A DNA stretch of 32,179 nucleotides from Candidatus Acidifodinimicrobium mancum (GCA_015121965.1 JADFAP010000017.1:5047-37225); one strand, 5' to 3'; positions 7,354-15,349 are shown, numbered from the stretch's first letter. The notes: generated by a model from the letters alone, not told the origin. Made by a program: numbers and translations.

Positions 7354-8148
7354 ATGCCATTGTCTTTTAGTGAAGATTACATAGGGAAAGTCAGAAGGAT
7401 GTTCGGTTTGAACATGTATGAGGCCAAGATATGGCTTGCGCTGCTTTCGCAGGGCAAGTCCACAAACGGCAAGCTCAGTGATCTAGCGAACATACCAAAG
7501 TCAAGATCCTACGATATACTCGTTTCGTTGGAGAACGCCGGTTTTGTTGTCAGAGAATTAGGCAAGCCCATAACTTACAAGGCTACTCCCCCATCCGAAT
7601 TGCTTGCGAATATGAAGGAGAAGACTGAAGAGGGCTATAAGGCACAGGTGGAGAAGATAGAGAAGCTCAAGGACAGCGAGGTTTTGAAGGATCTGCAGAA
7701 GCTGTACGAGAAAGGCATAACCTTCGTGAAGGAAGGAGAAGTTGCATCAGCCTACCAAGGTCTGCCATCAGCTTTCATGAAGATAAAGAACGAGATAAGG
7801 ACTGCAAAGGATGAGGTTTTGATAGTGAGCACTGAAAAGTCATTAGAGCAGAAGATAAGGTCCCTTAACAGGGCTTTAGCCGAAGCAAAGGCGAAGGGCG
7901 TGAGCGTCAAGGTATACGCACCGATAGAGCAGCTGAAGGAAGAGCTGGAGCACGAAATAAACAGGGTAGGCAAGTTCACGAAACTTAACATAGACTTAGG
8001 CAGATTCATAATCGTCGACGGTAAGACAGTGTTCATTTTCACACAGAATGACAAGGATGTGCACCCAAGCTCAGAGGTCGTAGTGAGCATAAGGGGCGAT
8101 TATCTGGTAGACAAGTTCAAGAATCTTATAGAAGCGCATTCAAAGTGA
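7354..8148 (+). CDS. TrmB-family transcriptional regulator
   Basis: TrmB proteins are archaeal regulators that couple a winged helix-turn-helix to a sensor region, often sugar-responsive. Here residues 15-80 form the wHTH (GLNMYEAKIWLALLSQG, recognition part IPKSRSYDILVSLENAG, wing ITYKATPPSELLANM). A charged helical linker (about 82-125) follows, then a phospholipase-D-like regulatory domain (about 130-264: DEVLIVSTEKSLEQKI, GVSVKVYAPI, FIIVDGKTVFIFTQ). The maltose-binding extension of Thermococcus TrmB is lacking, so the ligand is unknown. It is divergent from the spermidine-synthase-like gene and upstream of smc; targets cannot be read from the sequence. Confidence 0.88.
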   Translation: MPLSFSEDYIGKVRRMFGLNMYEAKIWLALLSQGKSTNGKLSDLANIPKSRSYDILVSLENAGFVVRELGKPITYKATPPSELLANMKEKTEEGYKAQVEKIEKLKDSEVLKDLQKLYEKGITFVKEGEVASAYQGLPSAFMKIKNEIRTAKDEVLIVSTEKSLEQKIRSLNRALAEAKAKGVSVKVYAPIEQLKEELEHEINRVGKFTKLNIDLGRFIIVDGKTVFIFTQNDKDVHPSSEVVVSIRGDYLVDKFKNLIEAHSK

Positions 8149-8281
8149 AGCGAACTCCAGTAAAAATTTTGCAATTTCGAGACAGATGCTGCCTTGTATC
8201 TGGACACAGATAAAAGTTTAATAAATACAAAGTGTTTGTGAATTGTATGTTCATCAGTCCATATACTAGCAGGAGTACAAA

Positions 8282-11200
8282 ATGACCTATATAAAAGAGA
8301 TAGAGCTGAACAACTTCAAGTCTTTCTCGGGCTCAAATAAGTTCACCTTCACTAAGACTATAAACGCGATAGTCGGGGCAAATGGTTCTGGGAAGAGCAA
8401 CATAATAGACGCGATAATGTTTGTGCTTGGAGAATCCTCAAAGAAGGAAATGAGAAGCGAGATGCTCTCGGACCTGGTGTTCAACGGCGGAAAGAAGCAG
8501 AAGCCTGCCGAGACAGCGTACGTTAAGCTTACCCTGGACAACTCAGATGGCAGCTTCAAAAGCACGGAAGAAAGGGAAGTTGCGTTGATGAGGAAGGTTG
8601 ACAAGAGCGGAAAGAGCGCATTCAGAGTCAATGGGAGAGCCTCGACAAGGGAAGAGATACTCAATCTTCTGGCGGAGGTTAAACTTGATAAGAACAACTT
8701 CAACATAGTTCCGCAGGGAGAGATACTGGAGATAACCTCTCTTCAGCCCGAGGAGAAGCTTGAGATAATAAAGAGCCTCTCTGGGATAAGCGTGTTTGAG
8801 GAGAAAAAGGAGAAAAGCATAGACGAGATGAAGAAGGTTGATGAAAACATAAACAAGATAGAAATGATGCAGAAGGAAAGACAGCGATTCATGGACCAGC
8901 TGAACGAAGAGAAGAAAAGAGCCGATGAGTTCAAGGAGCTTAAAGAGCAGCAGAGGACTCTGAAGGTCAAATCACTGCTTCTGAGGAAACAAAGCATCGA
9001 CAAGGATTTAGCATCATTACAAGCAGAGTATGACGTAATAAAAGGCAAATCTGGCGGTCTTGAGAGGGAGATAGAGGAGTTAGCCAAGAAGAAGAGCGAC
9101 ATCAACAGAGAGATAGAAGATATAAACCTAAAGGCGGGCGAAGAAGGAGAGAAGGAAATCTCAGAGGCAGAGGAAAATTACAGGTCGTTGGAGGGCGAAG
9201 TTGGTAGACTAAGAATTCTCAGCAATACTGATGCGGAGCAATTAAACCAAATAGCAAGCACAATAAAGAACCTTGAATCCTCGAAGGAGGATATAGAAAA
9301 ACAGATAGAAGCAGAGAACGGAATGATAGGGAGGGATACGAAAACATTGAGGTCCCTAGAGGAGAAGAGGGTTGAGCTTGATAAGATCTCATCCAAGGCA
9401 GAGAATTATCATGCGAAGGTAGAGGACCTGGAGAAGGAGCTCGGAAAGATAAACAAGGAGCTCTATGACTATAAGCTAGCGCTGTCAAATTACCCCAAGC
9501 TTCTGGAAAAACAGGAGAAAATAGCAACCCTCAGTGAGTCAAAGGCAAGCCTAACGGCAGAAAAGAATTCATCTACAATAAAATTTTCAGAGCTTAAGTC
9601 AGAGGTGGAAAGGCTTAGGTCTGAGCTTTCCCAGCATGAGAGGTCGATAAAGAACATAGAGCAGAGCCTGATCTCAAAGAGATCAAGCATGTTTGAGTAC
9701 AGCAGGGCGGTAGAGGTTTCCAGCAAGCTCAGTGCTTCTCTTCCGGGAGTATACGGCACTCTATCGCAGCTCTTTAGGGTTAAGGATATCAGTCATTCCG
9801 AGGCCATATTCAATGCAATTGGCAGGAGAGCCGACTTCATCGTAGTAGACACGGAGGACACGGCTTCCAAGGCGATAGAAGTGCTTAAGAGCAACAGGCT
9901 TGGCTCATTCTCCTTCATACCATTGAATAAAATTATATACTTCCCTGTCAGCGGCAGGCCTGGCGAAACGGGAGTCATAGATTATTTGATAAACCTTGTG
10001 GAGTACGATCAGAAGTTCGAAGGTGCAGTTAGGTTTGCGCTTTCAGACACAGTGCTGTTCGACTCATTCCAGAATGCAAAGAAGGTGATAGGCAAGTACA
10101 GGATGGTCACGCTAGACGGCACTGTATTTGAGAAGAATGGCGTGATATCTGGTGGATCTTCTAACAGGTCCGACACATTGGCATTGAACAGAAGCATTTC
10201 GGAATTGACAAGGGATCTGGAAAAGCAAAACGCAGAGAAGAATGAGCTTTCAGAGAAGCTGTCAAAGAAAGATGGTGAGCTGAATTTCCTGCTGTCAAGG
10301 ATAAACTATTCGGAGCAGAAGCTGAAGGAGGTCGAGAGGGAACTTAATGAAGCCCAGTCTAGCGTCAAGACCCTGTCAGGTTCAGAAGGAGACATAAGCA
10401 AGAAAATCTCAGAGTTAGAAGAAAGTAGGGCAAAGCTGATAGAGTCTCTGAGGATGTTCGAAACTCCAGCAGCGGATCAGAAGAACTATAAGGCTGAGAT
10501 AGACATACTAGACAAGGAGATAAAGGAGCTGGAGATCAAGATTGCCAATTCATCTAATAAGATAGAAAATATCTTGAAGTTTGAGCTCAACAATACCGCG
10601 AGAAGGCTGCAGGAATTAGCGAAAGAGAGGTCAAAGTTCGAGTCTGAGGTTTCTCAACTAAAAGGAAAGCTGGGCAGCCTGGAAAAAGACCTAGAGGCAT
10701 CTAAGGCGGAGGTTGAATCAAAATCGAAGACCCTGATCAGCCTCAGGAGAAGAAGGGAGGAACTGATGTCCGACCTGACTAAGATCGACAAGCAAATAGA
10801 CGGCCTTAGCCAGGATAACCAGAAGTTTGTGAATCAACTTAATGAGCTAAACCTGAAGAAAGCGGGGATAACTGCGAAATTGGAGACACTTGAAGAGGAG
10901 ATGAAAGCGTACGACTTAAGTGGAATAAGCTTAGAGGAGAAAGATGATCTACAGAATGTACAGAGCAGACTGAACAGCATGACAAGGAAGGTCGATAATT
11001 TTGGGCCTATAAATGAACTAGCGGTATCCAAGTACGATGAAGCGCTGGCTAAGTTTAATGAGAATAAGGCTCAATTGGACATATTGAACGGCGAAAAGCA
11101 GAAGCTTCTTGATGTGATAAGAGACATTGACCAAAAGAAGTTGCAAGCACTGATGGACACCCTCTCAGTTCTTAATGACATATTCGATAAAACCTTCAAC

Positions 11201-11614
11201 TTTGTGACTGGAGGCCATGCTAGCCTTATACCGGAGAATTCGGAGGATGTATTTGGAACTGGGCTGGATGTGAGAGTCGATCTTCCTAATAAGAAAGTGC
11301 ATTCTATAGTCGGGTTAAGCGGCGGAGAGCAGTCTATTGTCGCGATATGCCTGCTTTTAGCTATGTCAAAATTGACCGGTTCTCAATTCTATGTATTGGA
11401 TGAGGTAGATGCAGCCCTTGACTCGGTGAATGCCTCCAAATTCTCTTCCTTGCTCAAGAATTTCTCGGAGGGGGCGCAATTCATAATAATCTCACACAAT
11501 GACACGACCATATTGAATGTAGATAAGGCCTACGGGGTCTACATGGATGATTCAGGAATAAGTAGAGCAGTAAGCATAGATATAAATGAGACTATAAAAC
11601 AGAAAGCTCAGTAG
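8282..11614 (+). CDS. smc: chromosome segregation ATPase SMC
   Basis: SMC dimerises, loads on DNA and extrudes loops to compact and separate chromosomes. The 1110-residue protein is complete: Walker A GANGSGKSN (32-40), a long first coiled coil, a hinge around 485-640 (SLPGVYGTLSQLF, AIGRRADFIVVDT, NGVISGGSSN), a second coiled coil, then the ABC signature LSGGEQS (about 1012) and Walker B FYVLDEVDAALD (about 1038-1049) with the D-loop and H-loop (IIISHN). It is slightly shorter than the usual 1150-1200 because of shorter coils. GGAG lies 8 nt before the ATG. No scpA/scpB follows; instead rsmA comes from the other strand and overlaps by 7 nt. Confidence 0.97.
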   Translation: MTYIKEIELNNFKSFSGSNKFTFTKTINAIVGANGSGKSNIIDAIMFVLGESSKKEMRSEMLSDLVFNGGKKQKPAETAYVKLTLDNSDGSFKSTEEREVALMRKVDKSGKSAFRVNGRASTREEILNLLAEVKLDKNNFNIVPQGEILEITSLQPEEKLEIIKSLSGISVFEEKKEKSIDEMKKVDENINKIEMMQKERQRFMDQLNEEKKRADEFKELKEQQRTLKVKSLLLRKQSIDKDLASLQAEYDVIKGKSGGLEREIEELAKKKSDINREIEDINLKAGEEGEKEISEAEENYRSLEGEVGRLRILSNTDAEQLNQIASTIKNLESSKEDIEKQIEAENGMIGRDTKTLRSLEEKRVELDKISSKAENYHAKVEDLEKELGKINKELYDYKLALSNYPKLLEKQEKIATLSESKASLTAEKNSSTIKFSELKSEVERLRSELSQHERSIKNIEQSLISKRSSMFEYSRAVEVSSKLSASLPGVYGTLSQLFRVKDISHSEAIFNAIGRRADFIVVDTEDTASKAIEVLKSNRLGSFSFIPLNKIIYFPVSGRPGETGVIDYLINLVEYDQKFEGAVRFALSDTVLFDSFQNAKKVIGKYRMVTLDGTVFEKNGVISGGSSNRSDTLALNRSISELTRDLEKQNAEKNELSEKLSKKDGELNFLLSRINYSEQKLKEVERELNEAQSSVKTLSGSEGDISKKISELEESRAKLIESLRMFETPAADQKNYKAEIDILDKEIKELEIKIANSSNKIENILKFELNNTARRLQELAKERSKFESEVSQLKGKLGSLEKDLEASKAEVESKSKTLISLRRRREELMSDLTKIDKQIDGLSQDNQKFVNQLNELNLKKAGITAKLETLEEEMKAYDLSGISLEEKDDLQNVQSRLNSMTRKVDNFGPINELAVSKYDEALAKFNENKAQLDILNGEKQKLLDVIRDIDQKKLQALMDTLSVLNDIFDKTFNFVTGGHASLIPENSEDVFGTGLDVRVDLPNKKVHSIVGLSGGEQSIVAICLLLAMSKLTGSQFYVLDEVDAALDSVNASKFSSLLKNFSEGAQFIIISHNDTTILNVDKAYGVYMDDSGISRAVSIDINETIKQKAQ

Positions 11615-12405
11615 TTGTCTCTGATAAATTTAACGAGCGTGGAGAGTTCCTTTAAGTTCAGCTGCTTGATCGTCTTCCTTGAGATGCCTTCTATGTCGCT
11701 TATCCTCTCCAGCAGGTAGTCCTTGCTGTTTCTCTTTGTCTTGGAGTTCATCTCACTATCCGCTTCAAGTATTGCATTTTTGACAAGCGAGTCAGATCTA
11801 TCAAGAACCTTCTGCACTATATCAGTTCTTCTCCTCCCGACCCACACCATCTTGCTCGTTATCCTAGGCGGCGGATAGAACTTGTCTTTTTCCACTTCAC
11901 ATATCACCTTAAAGTCCATGAATTGCTTCAGAGAGAAAGAAAGCACGGTTTCGTTCACTCCTTCAGTCAGGCTATTGGCCAAAGTGTTCGGCAGTATCAT
12001 CACTCCGTTAACGAACTCATACCTTGATATCTTCAGGAGTATCCTGTCCACTATGTTGTAAGGCGGATTCGACACGATCTTGGTAAATCTAGGGAGAATC
12101 ATGTCGGTAATGTCGTTGTTGATCAACACTACATTCTTATTCAGCTCGAAAGTGCTTACAAGGTAAGAGTATAACCTGAAATCCTTCTCTATGGCTACAA
12201 CACTGCATAGCTTGGCCGCCCTCTCAGTTATGTACCCGAATCCAGCGCCGATATCCAGCACTACATCTTTTTTGTTTAAGTCAGCCGATTCTATCTCCTT
12301 GTTCAGAAGGTTTTCATCGATTAAGAAATTCTGCCCTTCTTTATCCAGGTTTTCAAGCTCAAAATCCCTCACTAGCTTAATTGTCGTATCCAAAAGCACA
12401 TTCAT
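11608..12405 (-). CDS. rsmA: 16S rRNA dimethyladenosine transferase RsmA (KsgA/Dim1)
   Basis: RsmA dimethylates two adjacent adenines in helix 45 of 16S rRNA late in 30S assembly. The 265 residues show the family landmarks: QNFLID (25-30), SAM-binding VLDIGAGFGYIT (49-60), ribose-binding IEKD, catalytic SNPPYNI (112-118) and FYPPPRITSKMV, followed by the helical C-terminal domain. It is the second gene of a minus-strand pair: the upstream zinc-ribbon gene overlaps its start by 4 nt. The 3' end overlaps the end of smc by 7 nt. No residues look lost. Confidence 0.93.
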   Translation of the reverse strand: MNVLLDTTIKLVRDFELENLDKEGQNFLIDENLLNKEIESADLNKKDVVLDIGAGFGYITERAAKLCSVVAIEKDFRLYSYLVSTFELNKNVVLINNDITDMILPRFTKIVSNPPYNIVDRILLKISRYEFVNGVMILPNTLANSLTEGVNETVLSFSLKQFMDFKVICEVEKDKFYPPPRITSKMVWVGRRRTDIVQKVLDRSDSLVKNAILEADSEMNSKTKRNSKDYLLERISDIEGISRKTIKQLNLKELSTLVKFIRDNY

Positions 12406-12698
12406 ACTTTGCTCTTTACTTTGCTAGGCACTTTAAACTTTTCGATTAGATATTCCGTACCGCATTTGCTGCACTTTATGGGTATGTACTCCTTGTTTTT
12501 CCCGTTTTCTTTCTTCTTCATGGTAGTCAGATCAGAATTAAAGTTGTTATTAAATCCGCATGAGGGGCAGGCAAATCTGAATGTATAAGACTTAGATGAT
12601 TTAAGCTTGTATATGAATACCCTGCTACTCTCGCCATTGTAGTTTATTGTCGATTTTTTGAAGTAGTCGCAATCCTCTAACTTCGGCAGGTCTTCCAT
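12402..12698 (-). CDS. small zinc-ribbon protein of unknown function, cotranscribed with rsmA
   Basis: The 98 residues hold one clear zinc ribbon: CPSCG (about 44-48) and CSKCG (about 75-79), separated by a charged strand pair, with a basic C-terminus (KFKVPSKVKSKV). The opening EDCDYFKKSTINYNGESSRVFIYK recalls, from memory, a longer DPANN family that begins ECxYFTxRxx and has an extra zinc knuckle. If that is right, this version has lost the first knuckle. The function is unknown; the overlap with rsmA hints at a role linked to rRNA or translation, by context only. The ATG at 12698 has a TATA box 26 nt upstream, so the pair is probably a leaderless operon. Confidence 0.75.
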   Translation of the reverse strand: MEDLPKLEDCDYFKKSTINYNGESSRVFIYKLKSSKSYTFRFACPSCGFNNNFNSDLTTMKKKENGKNKEYIPIKCSKCGTEYLIEKFKVPSKVKSKV

Positions 12699-12720
12699 AC
12701 TCTAATAATGGAAATTTGAT

Positions 12721-12728
12721 TTATAAAC
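12721..12728 (-). promoter_or_regulatory. TATA-like box of the zinc-ribbon/rsmA operon
   Basis: On the minus strand GTTTATAA is centred about 26 nt before the ATG at 12698. No Shine-Dalgarno sequence is seen between, which fits a leaderless transcript. Confidence 0.55.
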
Positions 12729-12817
12729 TTATTTTAGATCCTTTGATAGGACATTACTGTCTGATTATTGTTAGAACTGTACCCATAAATTACCTTATTT
12801 GGAGGCTTTAGAAAGGG

Positions 12818-12828
12818 TTAAATATAAA
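12818..12828 (+). promoter_or_regulatory. TATA-like box deciding the PRC-barrel gene start
   Basis: TTAAATATAAA lies 19-29 nt before the ATG at 12847. If this is the promoter, the in-frame TTG at 12799 would lie upstream of the transcript and cannot be the start. Confidence 0.5.
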
Positions 12829-12846
12829 AAATTCTACTTAAATGCC

Positions 12847-13128
12847 ATGGAAACCAAGAGTGCAGAAGGTAAGAATGAGAGGGTTGATGCTAGGGCAATA
12901 GTTGGCAAGCCGGTCGTTGGCAAGAGCGGAAAGAAGCTAGGTATAGTGGCTGATTTGATATACGAGGTTAGAACTGGAGAGCTGGTTTATCTAACTTTAA
13001 AGTCGCCCACAAGCTATGCTTCATCGTTCCAGCTTGAGAAGGACGAATCTGGCAACTACGAAGTCCCTTACAATTCAGTCATCTCAGTCAGTGACTTTGT
13101 GATCGTTTCTGAAGAGGACATAGTTTAG
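12847..13128 (+). CDS. PRC-barrel domain protein
   Basis: The 93-residue protein is almost entirely one PRC-barrel: ARAIVGKPVVGKSGKKLGIVADLIYEVRTGEL is the conserved first half, with the glycine-containing K-K-L-G turn, and VPYNSVISVSDFVIV is the closing half. The barrel is a protein-interaction module found in ribosome maturation (RimM), in photosynthetic reaction centres and, as small stand-alone archaeal proteins such as haloarchaeal CdpB, in cell division. Which applies here is unknown. An in-frame TTG at 12799 would add 16 residues, but the TATA box favours this ATG. S17e starts 18 bp downstream, so the two are probably cotranscribed. Confidence 0.85.
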   Translation: METKSAEGKNERVDARAIVGKPVVGKSGKKLGIVADLIYEVRTGELVYLTLKSPTSYASSFQLEKDESGNYEVPYNSVISVSDFVIVSEEDIV

Positions 13129-13146
13129 TCCGCTCTGTTTAAAATT

Positions 13147-13365
13147 ATGGGAAGAATAAGAGGCAAGACAACAAGGCAGTATACGCTAGAAGTGCTTAAG
13201 CTAAGGAGATTTCTTTTCACTGATAACTTTGAAACAAATAAGGAGATGATCAAGGAACTCTTTCCAGAGAGCAAAATCGTCAGGAACAAGGTGGCCGGCT
13301 TTATAACTAACTTGGCCAAGCAAAAGAAGCTCGAATCATTTATAATAGAACATTCAGCTAAGTAG
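13147..13365 (+). CDS. rps17e: 30S ribosomal protein S17e
   Basis: S17e is a small-subunit protein of archaea and eukaryotes. The 72 residues match the family along most of the length: the MGRIRGKTTRQ start, FTDNFETNKEMIKELFPESKIVRNKVAGFITNLAKQK, where the NK, LRNKIAGYVTxL-type segment is diagnostic. It follows the PRC-barrel gene by 18 bp with no separate TATA box at the right distance, so it is likely on the same mRNA. Its last codons overlap the convergent transporter gene by 8 nt. Confidence 0.93.
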   Translation: MGRIRGKTTRQYTLEVLKLRRFLFTDNFETNKEMIKELFPESKIVRNKVAGFITNLAKQKKLESFIIEHSAK

Positions 13366-14281
13366 ATTTGAATTTTTTCCTGTTCAGCACGAGCTTTATG
13401 CCTTTCTCATAAGATGCTATGCCTATAACTACCACCACAAATATCACAATGAAGAATCCTATGCCTAGATTATGGAGGTTATGTACCTCCAAAGGTGTTA
13501 GGATCGCAAAGTTGTTTATCTGCGGGAACAGTATGACCAACACCCCTGCTACCAGAAAGGCTAATCCCCCGTAAACAAGCACGTGGGATGACATGTATCT
13601 CGCCAGGAATTGAAGCCCTTCCTTTGTAACCTTTTTCACTTTCGTTATCCAAGTACCAAAAACCGCACCAAACGCGAATTGCATCGTCATAGTCCCTAAA
13701 CCGAACAGCAGGCCTGGTAGGAACGCGACGTACGCATTTGGCATTGCCGGGACGAAGATGAAGTAGATTATCATCGCGAATGCACCGAATCCAAAGCCAG
13801 CTATCAATCCGTGCACAAGTGCCATCTTGCTTGATACGTCTCTGCTGTAGAAATCTATGTCTTTGTGTCTCTCACTCTTTGGCACGAACGCTCTATTTAT
13901 CAGCCTGTCTATCTCTAAATGCGGCCAGTAGTTGCCGGTTATTACGTAGTTGCCAGCTATGAACATTACAAAACCGACAAGGATGTAAACAGCGCCAAAG
14001 AATATGGCTGATGAAAACACCGATTTTATCTGCGGAAATCCGAACATTATCAGCAGGAATATTACTTCAGACATCAATGCTCTCTGGATCGTGAAGCCAA
14101 GGGAAAATATCGCACCCCTCTCCGCACCTTTGGTTGCACCGTAACTCCCGATTGCATAAGAAAAAGTTATCGGCCAGGTGTGTTCATCAGGCGTTATTCC
14201 GTGGACGATTCCGAGCAGATAAGATATCAATAATGAAACGCCCAGGCCTTCAAATACTGGATTGAACAGATTTATGTCCAT
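13358..14281 (-). CDS. multi-pass membrane protein, probable NicO/NiCoT-like metal transporter
   Basis: The 307 residues contain about seven or eight hydrophobic segments. Near the N-terminus, in the first helix, is GIVHGITPDEHTWP (residues 24-37). This resembles the HxxxPDH metal-selectivity motif (HX4DH-like) of nickel/cobalt transporters of the NicO, RcnA and UreH group. A central loop (about 120-145) is charged, and later helices have paired glycines (HGLIAGFGFGAFAM, GLLFGLGTMTMQFAFG). The likely role is nickel or cobalt movement across the cytoplasmic membrane, but the substrate is inferred from the motif alone. It is divergent from tRNA-Thr, with an inverted repeat in the shared promoter region. 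Confidence 0.65.
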   Translation of the reverse strand: MDINLFNPVFEGLGVSLLISYLLGIVHGITPDEHTWPITFSYAIGSYGATKGAERGAIFSLGFTIQRALMSEVIFLLIMFGFPQIKSVFSSAIFFGAVYILVGFVMFIAGNYVITGNYWPHLEIDRLINRAFVPKSERHKDIDFYSRDVSSKMALVHGLIAGFGFGAFAMIIYFIFVPAMPNAYVAFLPGLLFGLGTMTMQFAFGAVFGTWITKVKKVTKEGLQFLARYMSSHVLVYGGLAFLVAGVLVILFPQINNFAILTPLEVHNLHNLGIGFFIVIFVVVVIGIASYEKGIKLVLNRKKFKST

Positions 14282-14314
14282 GATACCTAACTAGGATACT
14301 AATTATTCACCTAC

Positions 14315-14333
14315 CTTTCAGATAAACTGAAAG
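14315..14333. promoter_or_regulatory. 7-bp inverted repeat between transporter gene and tRNA-Thr
   Basis: CTTTCAG-ATAAA-CTGAAAG is a perfect 7-bp inverted repeat. It lies upstream of the weak TATA region (about 14298-14310, minus strand) of the transporter gene and about 10 bp upstream of the tRNA-Thr TATA box. The position suggests an operator, possibly for a metal-responsive regulator. Seen as RNA on the plus strand it would be a hairpin followed by CCUUUUU, but no plus-strand gene ends here. Confidence 0.45.
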
Positions 14334-14343
14334 CCTTTTTAAC

Positions 14344-14350
14344 TTTAAAA
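14344..14350 (+). promoter_or_regulatory. TATA box of tRNA-Thr
   Basis: TTTAAAA is centred 24 nt before the 5' end of tRNA-Thr, the expected archaeal spacing. Confidence 0.5.
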
Positions 14351-14370
14351 GCTTAATCTTTTTTTGTTTT

Positions 14371-14442
14371 GCCTCGGTGGCTCAGTGGTAGAGCGTTTCC
14401 TTGGTAAGGAAAAGGCCGCGAGTTCGATCCTCGCCCGAGGCT
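14371..14442 (+). tRNA. tRNA-Thr (anticodon GGT)
   Basis: The cloverleaf is complete: acceptor GCCTCGG/CCGAGGC, D stem GCTC/GAGC, anticodon stem TTTCC/GGAAA with loop TTGGTAA (anticodon GGT), variable AGGCC, T arm GCGAG TTCGATC CTCGC, and discriminator T. There is no intron and no encoded CCA. A/T-rich orphan-type genes begin directly downstream. Confidence 0.95.
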
Positions 14443-14475
14443 GAATTTATCAGTAGAGATAAATATAATAGGTTA

Positions 14476-14508
14476 AAAAAAGAAGATTAAAATTTTCAGC
14501 CTGAAAAT
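14476..14508 (-). terminator. hairpin plus U-rich tract at the end of the NYN gene
   Basis: On the minus strand ATTTTCA-GGC-TGAAAAT forms a 7-bp hairpin that includes the stop codon of the NYN gene, followed by TTTAATCTTCTTTTTTTAACC. This looks like a U-tract terminator assisted by a weak stem. Confidence 0.45.
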
Positions 14509-15086
14509 GTCGATGCCTTTAATAATTGCTCGGTTAATAAAACTTTGGAGTCACAGACATTTGCAAGATAATAAGAGAGTGAAAAGCGCGTTTTATTTTT
14601 ATTATCAGTATAATAATAAAGTATAACTCTAGTTCCTTCTTCCTTTGCGGCTTTTATTACAGGTACAAAGTCGGTATCGCAGGTTAATAATATCGCTGTT
14701 TTAATGCCATATTTTTCCTTAAGTTTCAATAAATCAATTGTAAATAGAGTGTCAACACCCTTTTCTGTGAATTTTTCTTCCGGCTTTCCATTATTAAATA
14801 TTTTTAGTTTCTGTAAACGCCCCTCTCTTACAGTTATATTCATTTTTTGAAGCCGGTCTTTAAATTTATCATATTTTGCCTTCCTGCTTGATTCATCTGC
14901 TGTTGGCTTTGAACTTTGGAATGGCGGGCAGGTATAGAAAAATATTTCTTTACACCATAAATTGTTTTCCTTAGCCATATTTACGGCCAAATCGTTAATA
15001 TTTATCCGTTTGTCTCCGTTTAAACCTAATTCTTTAGAAATTAAATCTAAATAATGAGCTTCTATAAGGATAGCGGCGTACTCCAT
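14496..15086 (-). CDS. NYN-domain (LabA-like, PIN-fold) protein, probable ribonuclease
   Basis: The 196 residues cover one NYN domain, a PIN-like metal-dependent nuclease fold. Strand 1 is AAILIEAHYL; FTEKGVDTLFTIDLLKLKEKYG (about 106-127) holds D112 and D118; AILLTCDTDFVPVIKAAKEEG (131-151) holds D137 and D139, matching the family's GDSDFxPxI. The first catalytic aspartate, normally in FIDGxNL, is glutamate here (E9), and the glycine before the serine/threonine motif is cysteine. Activity is therefore likely but not certain. A GTG at 15125 would add 13 residues, starting inside the upstream hairpin; the ATG at 15086 gives the normal N-terminus. The gene is third in a minus-strand run with the TOPRIM and NFACT genes but has its own promoter. 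Confidence 0.82.
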   Translation of the reverse strand: MEYAAILIEAHYLDLISKELGLNGDKRININDLAVNMAKENNLWCKEIFFYTCPPFQSSKPTADESSRKAKYDKFKDRLQKMNITVREGRLQKLKIFNNGKPEEKFTEKGVDTLFTIDLLKLKEKYGIKTAILLTCDTDFVPVIKAAKEEGTRVILYYYTDNKNKTRFSLSYYLANVCDSKVLLTEQLLKASTFSG

Positions 15087-15089
15087 AAT

Positions 15090-15128
15090 AAAAAAAAAAT
15101 TACACTGGCGACCCCGTAGGATCACCAG
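15090..15128 (-). promoter_or_regulatory. UACG-capped 10-bp hairpin plus U10 tract in the NYN leader
   Basis: On the minus strand CUGGUGAUCC-UACG-GGGUCGCCAG (15128 to 15105) pairs over all ten positions, two of them G-U, and is closed by a C(UACG)G tetraloop, an exceptionally stable loop. UGUAA and ten U residues (15099-15090) follow, then AUU and the AUG at 15086. With the TATA box at 15155-15164 the transcript should begin just before the hairpin. It has the form of an intrinsic terminator placed between promoter and start codon: an attenuator, or a short structured RNA with its own terminator. Confidence 0.7.
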
Positions 15129-15154
15129 GGATCATAATTGATTATGGTAATGGA

Positions 15155-15164
15155 CCTTTATAAA
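15155..15164 (-). promoter_or_regulatory. TATA box upstream of the hairpin leader
   Basis: The palindromic CTTTATAAAG is the clearest TATA box in this gap. Placing the start site about 26 nt downstream on the minus strand gives about 15134, a few bases before the hairpin. The palindrome could also act on the plus strand, but no plus-strand gene follows. Confidence 0.5.
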
Positions 15165-15349
15165 GTTAACTCAACCCGTTTTTGATTGGAAATCTCAAGT
15201 TTTATTCTTTTGAACAGAAATCTAAGTGGTTGACTTTCACAGAATGCGCTTAATCGATTACTGCTTTAAGTTTATAGGATTCATTGGCGTTTTTGCACAT
15301 TGAGCTCTACTGTTTAACTATATTGGCTAAAGTATAGAATTGAAAAGTG

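Noticed and set aside
12799..12846. N-terminal extension of the PRC-barrel gene from a TTG
   Set aside because: The extension overlaps the likely TATA box and looks unlike the family, so the ATG at 12847 is preferred.
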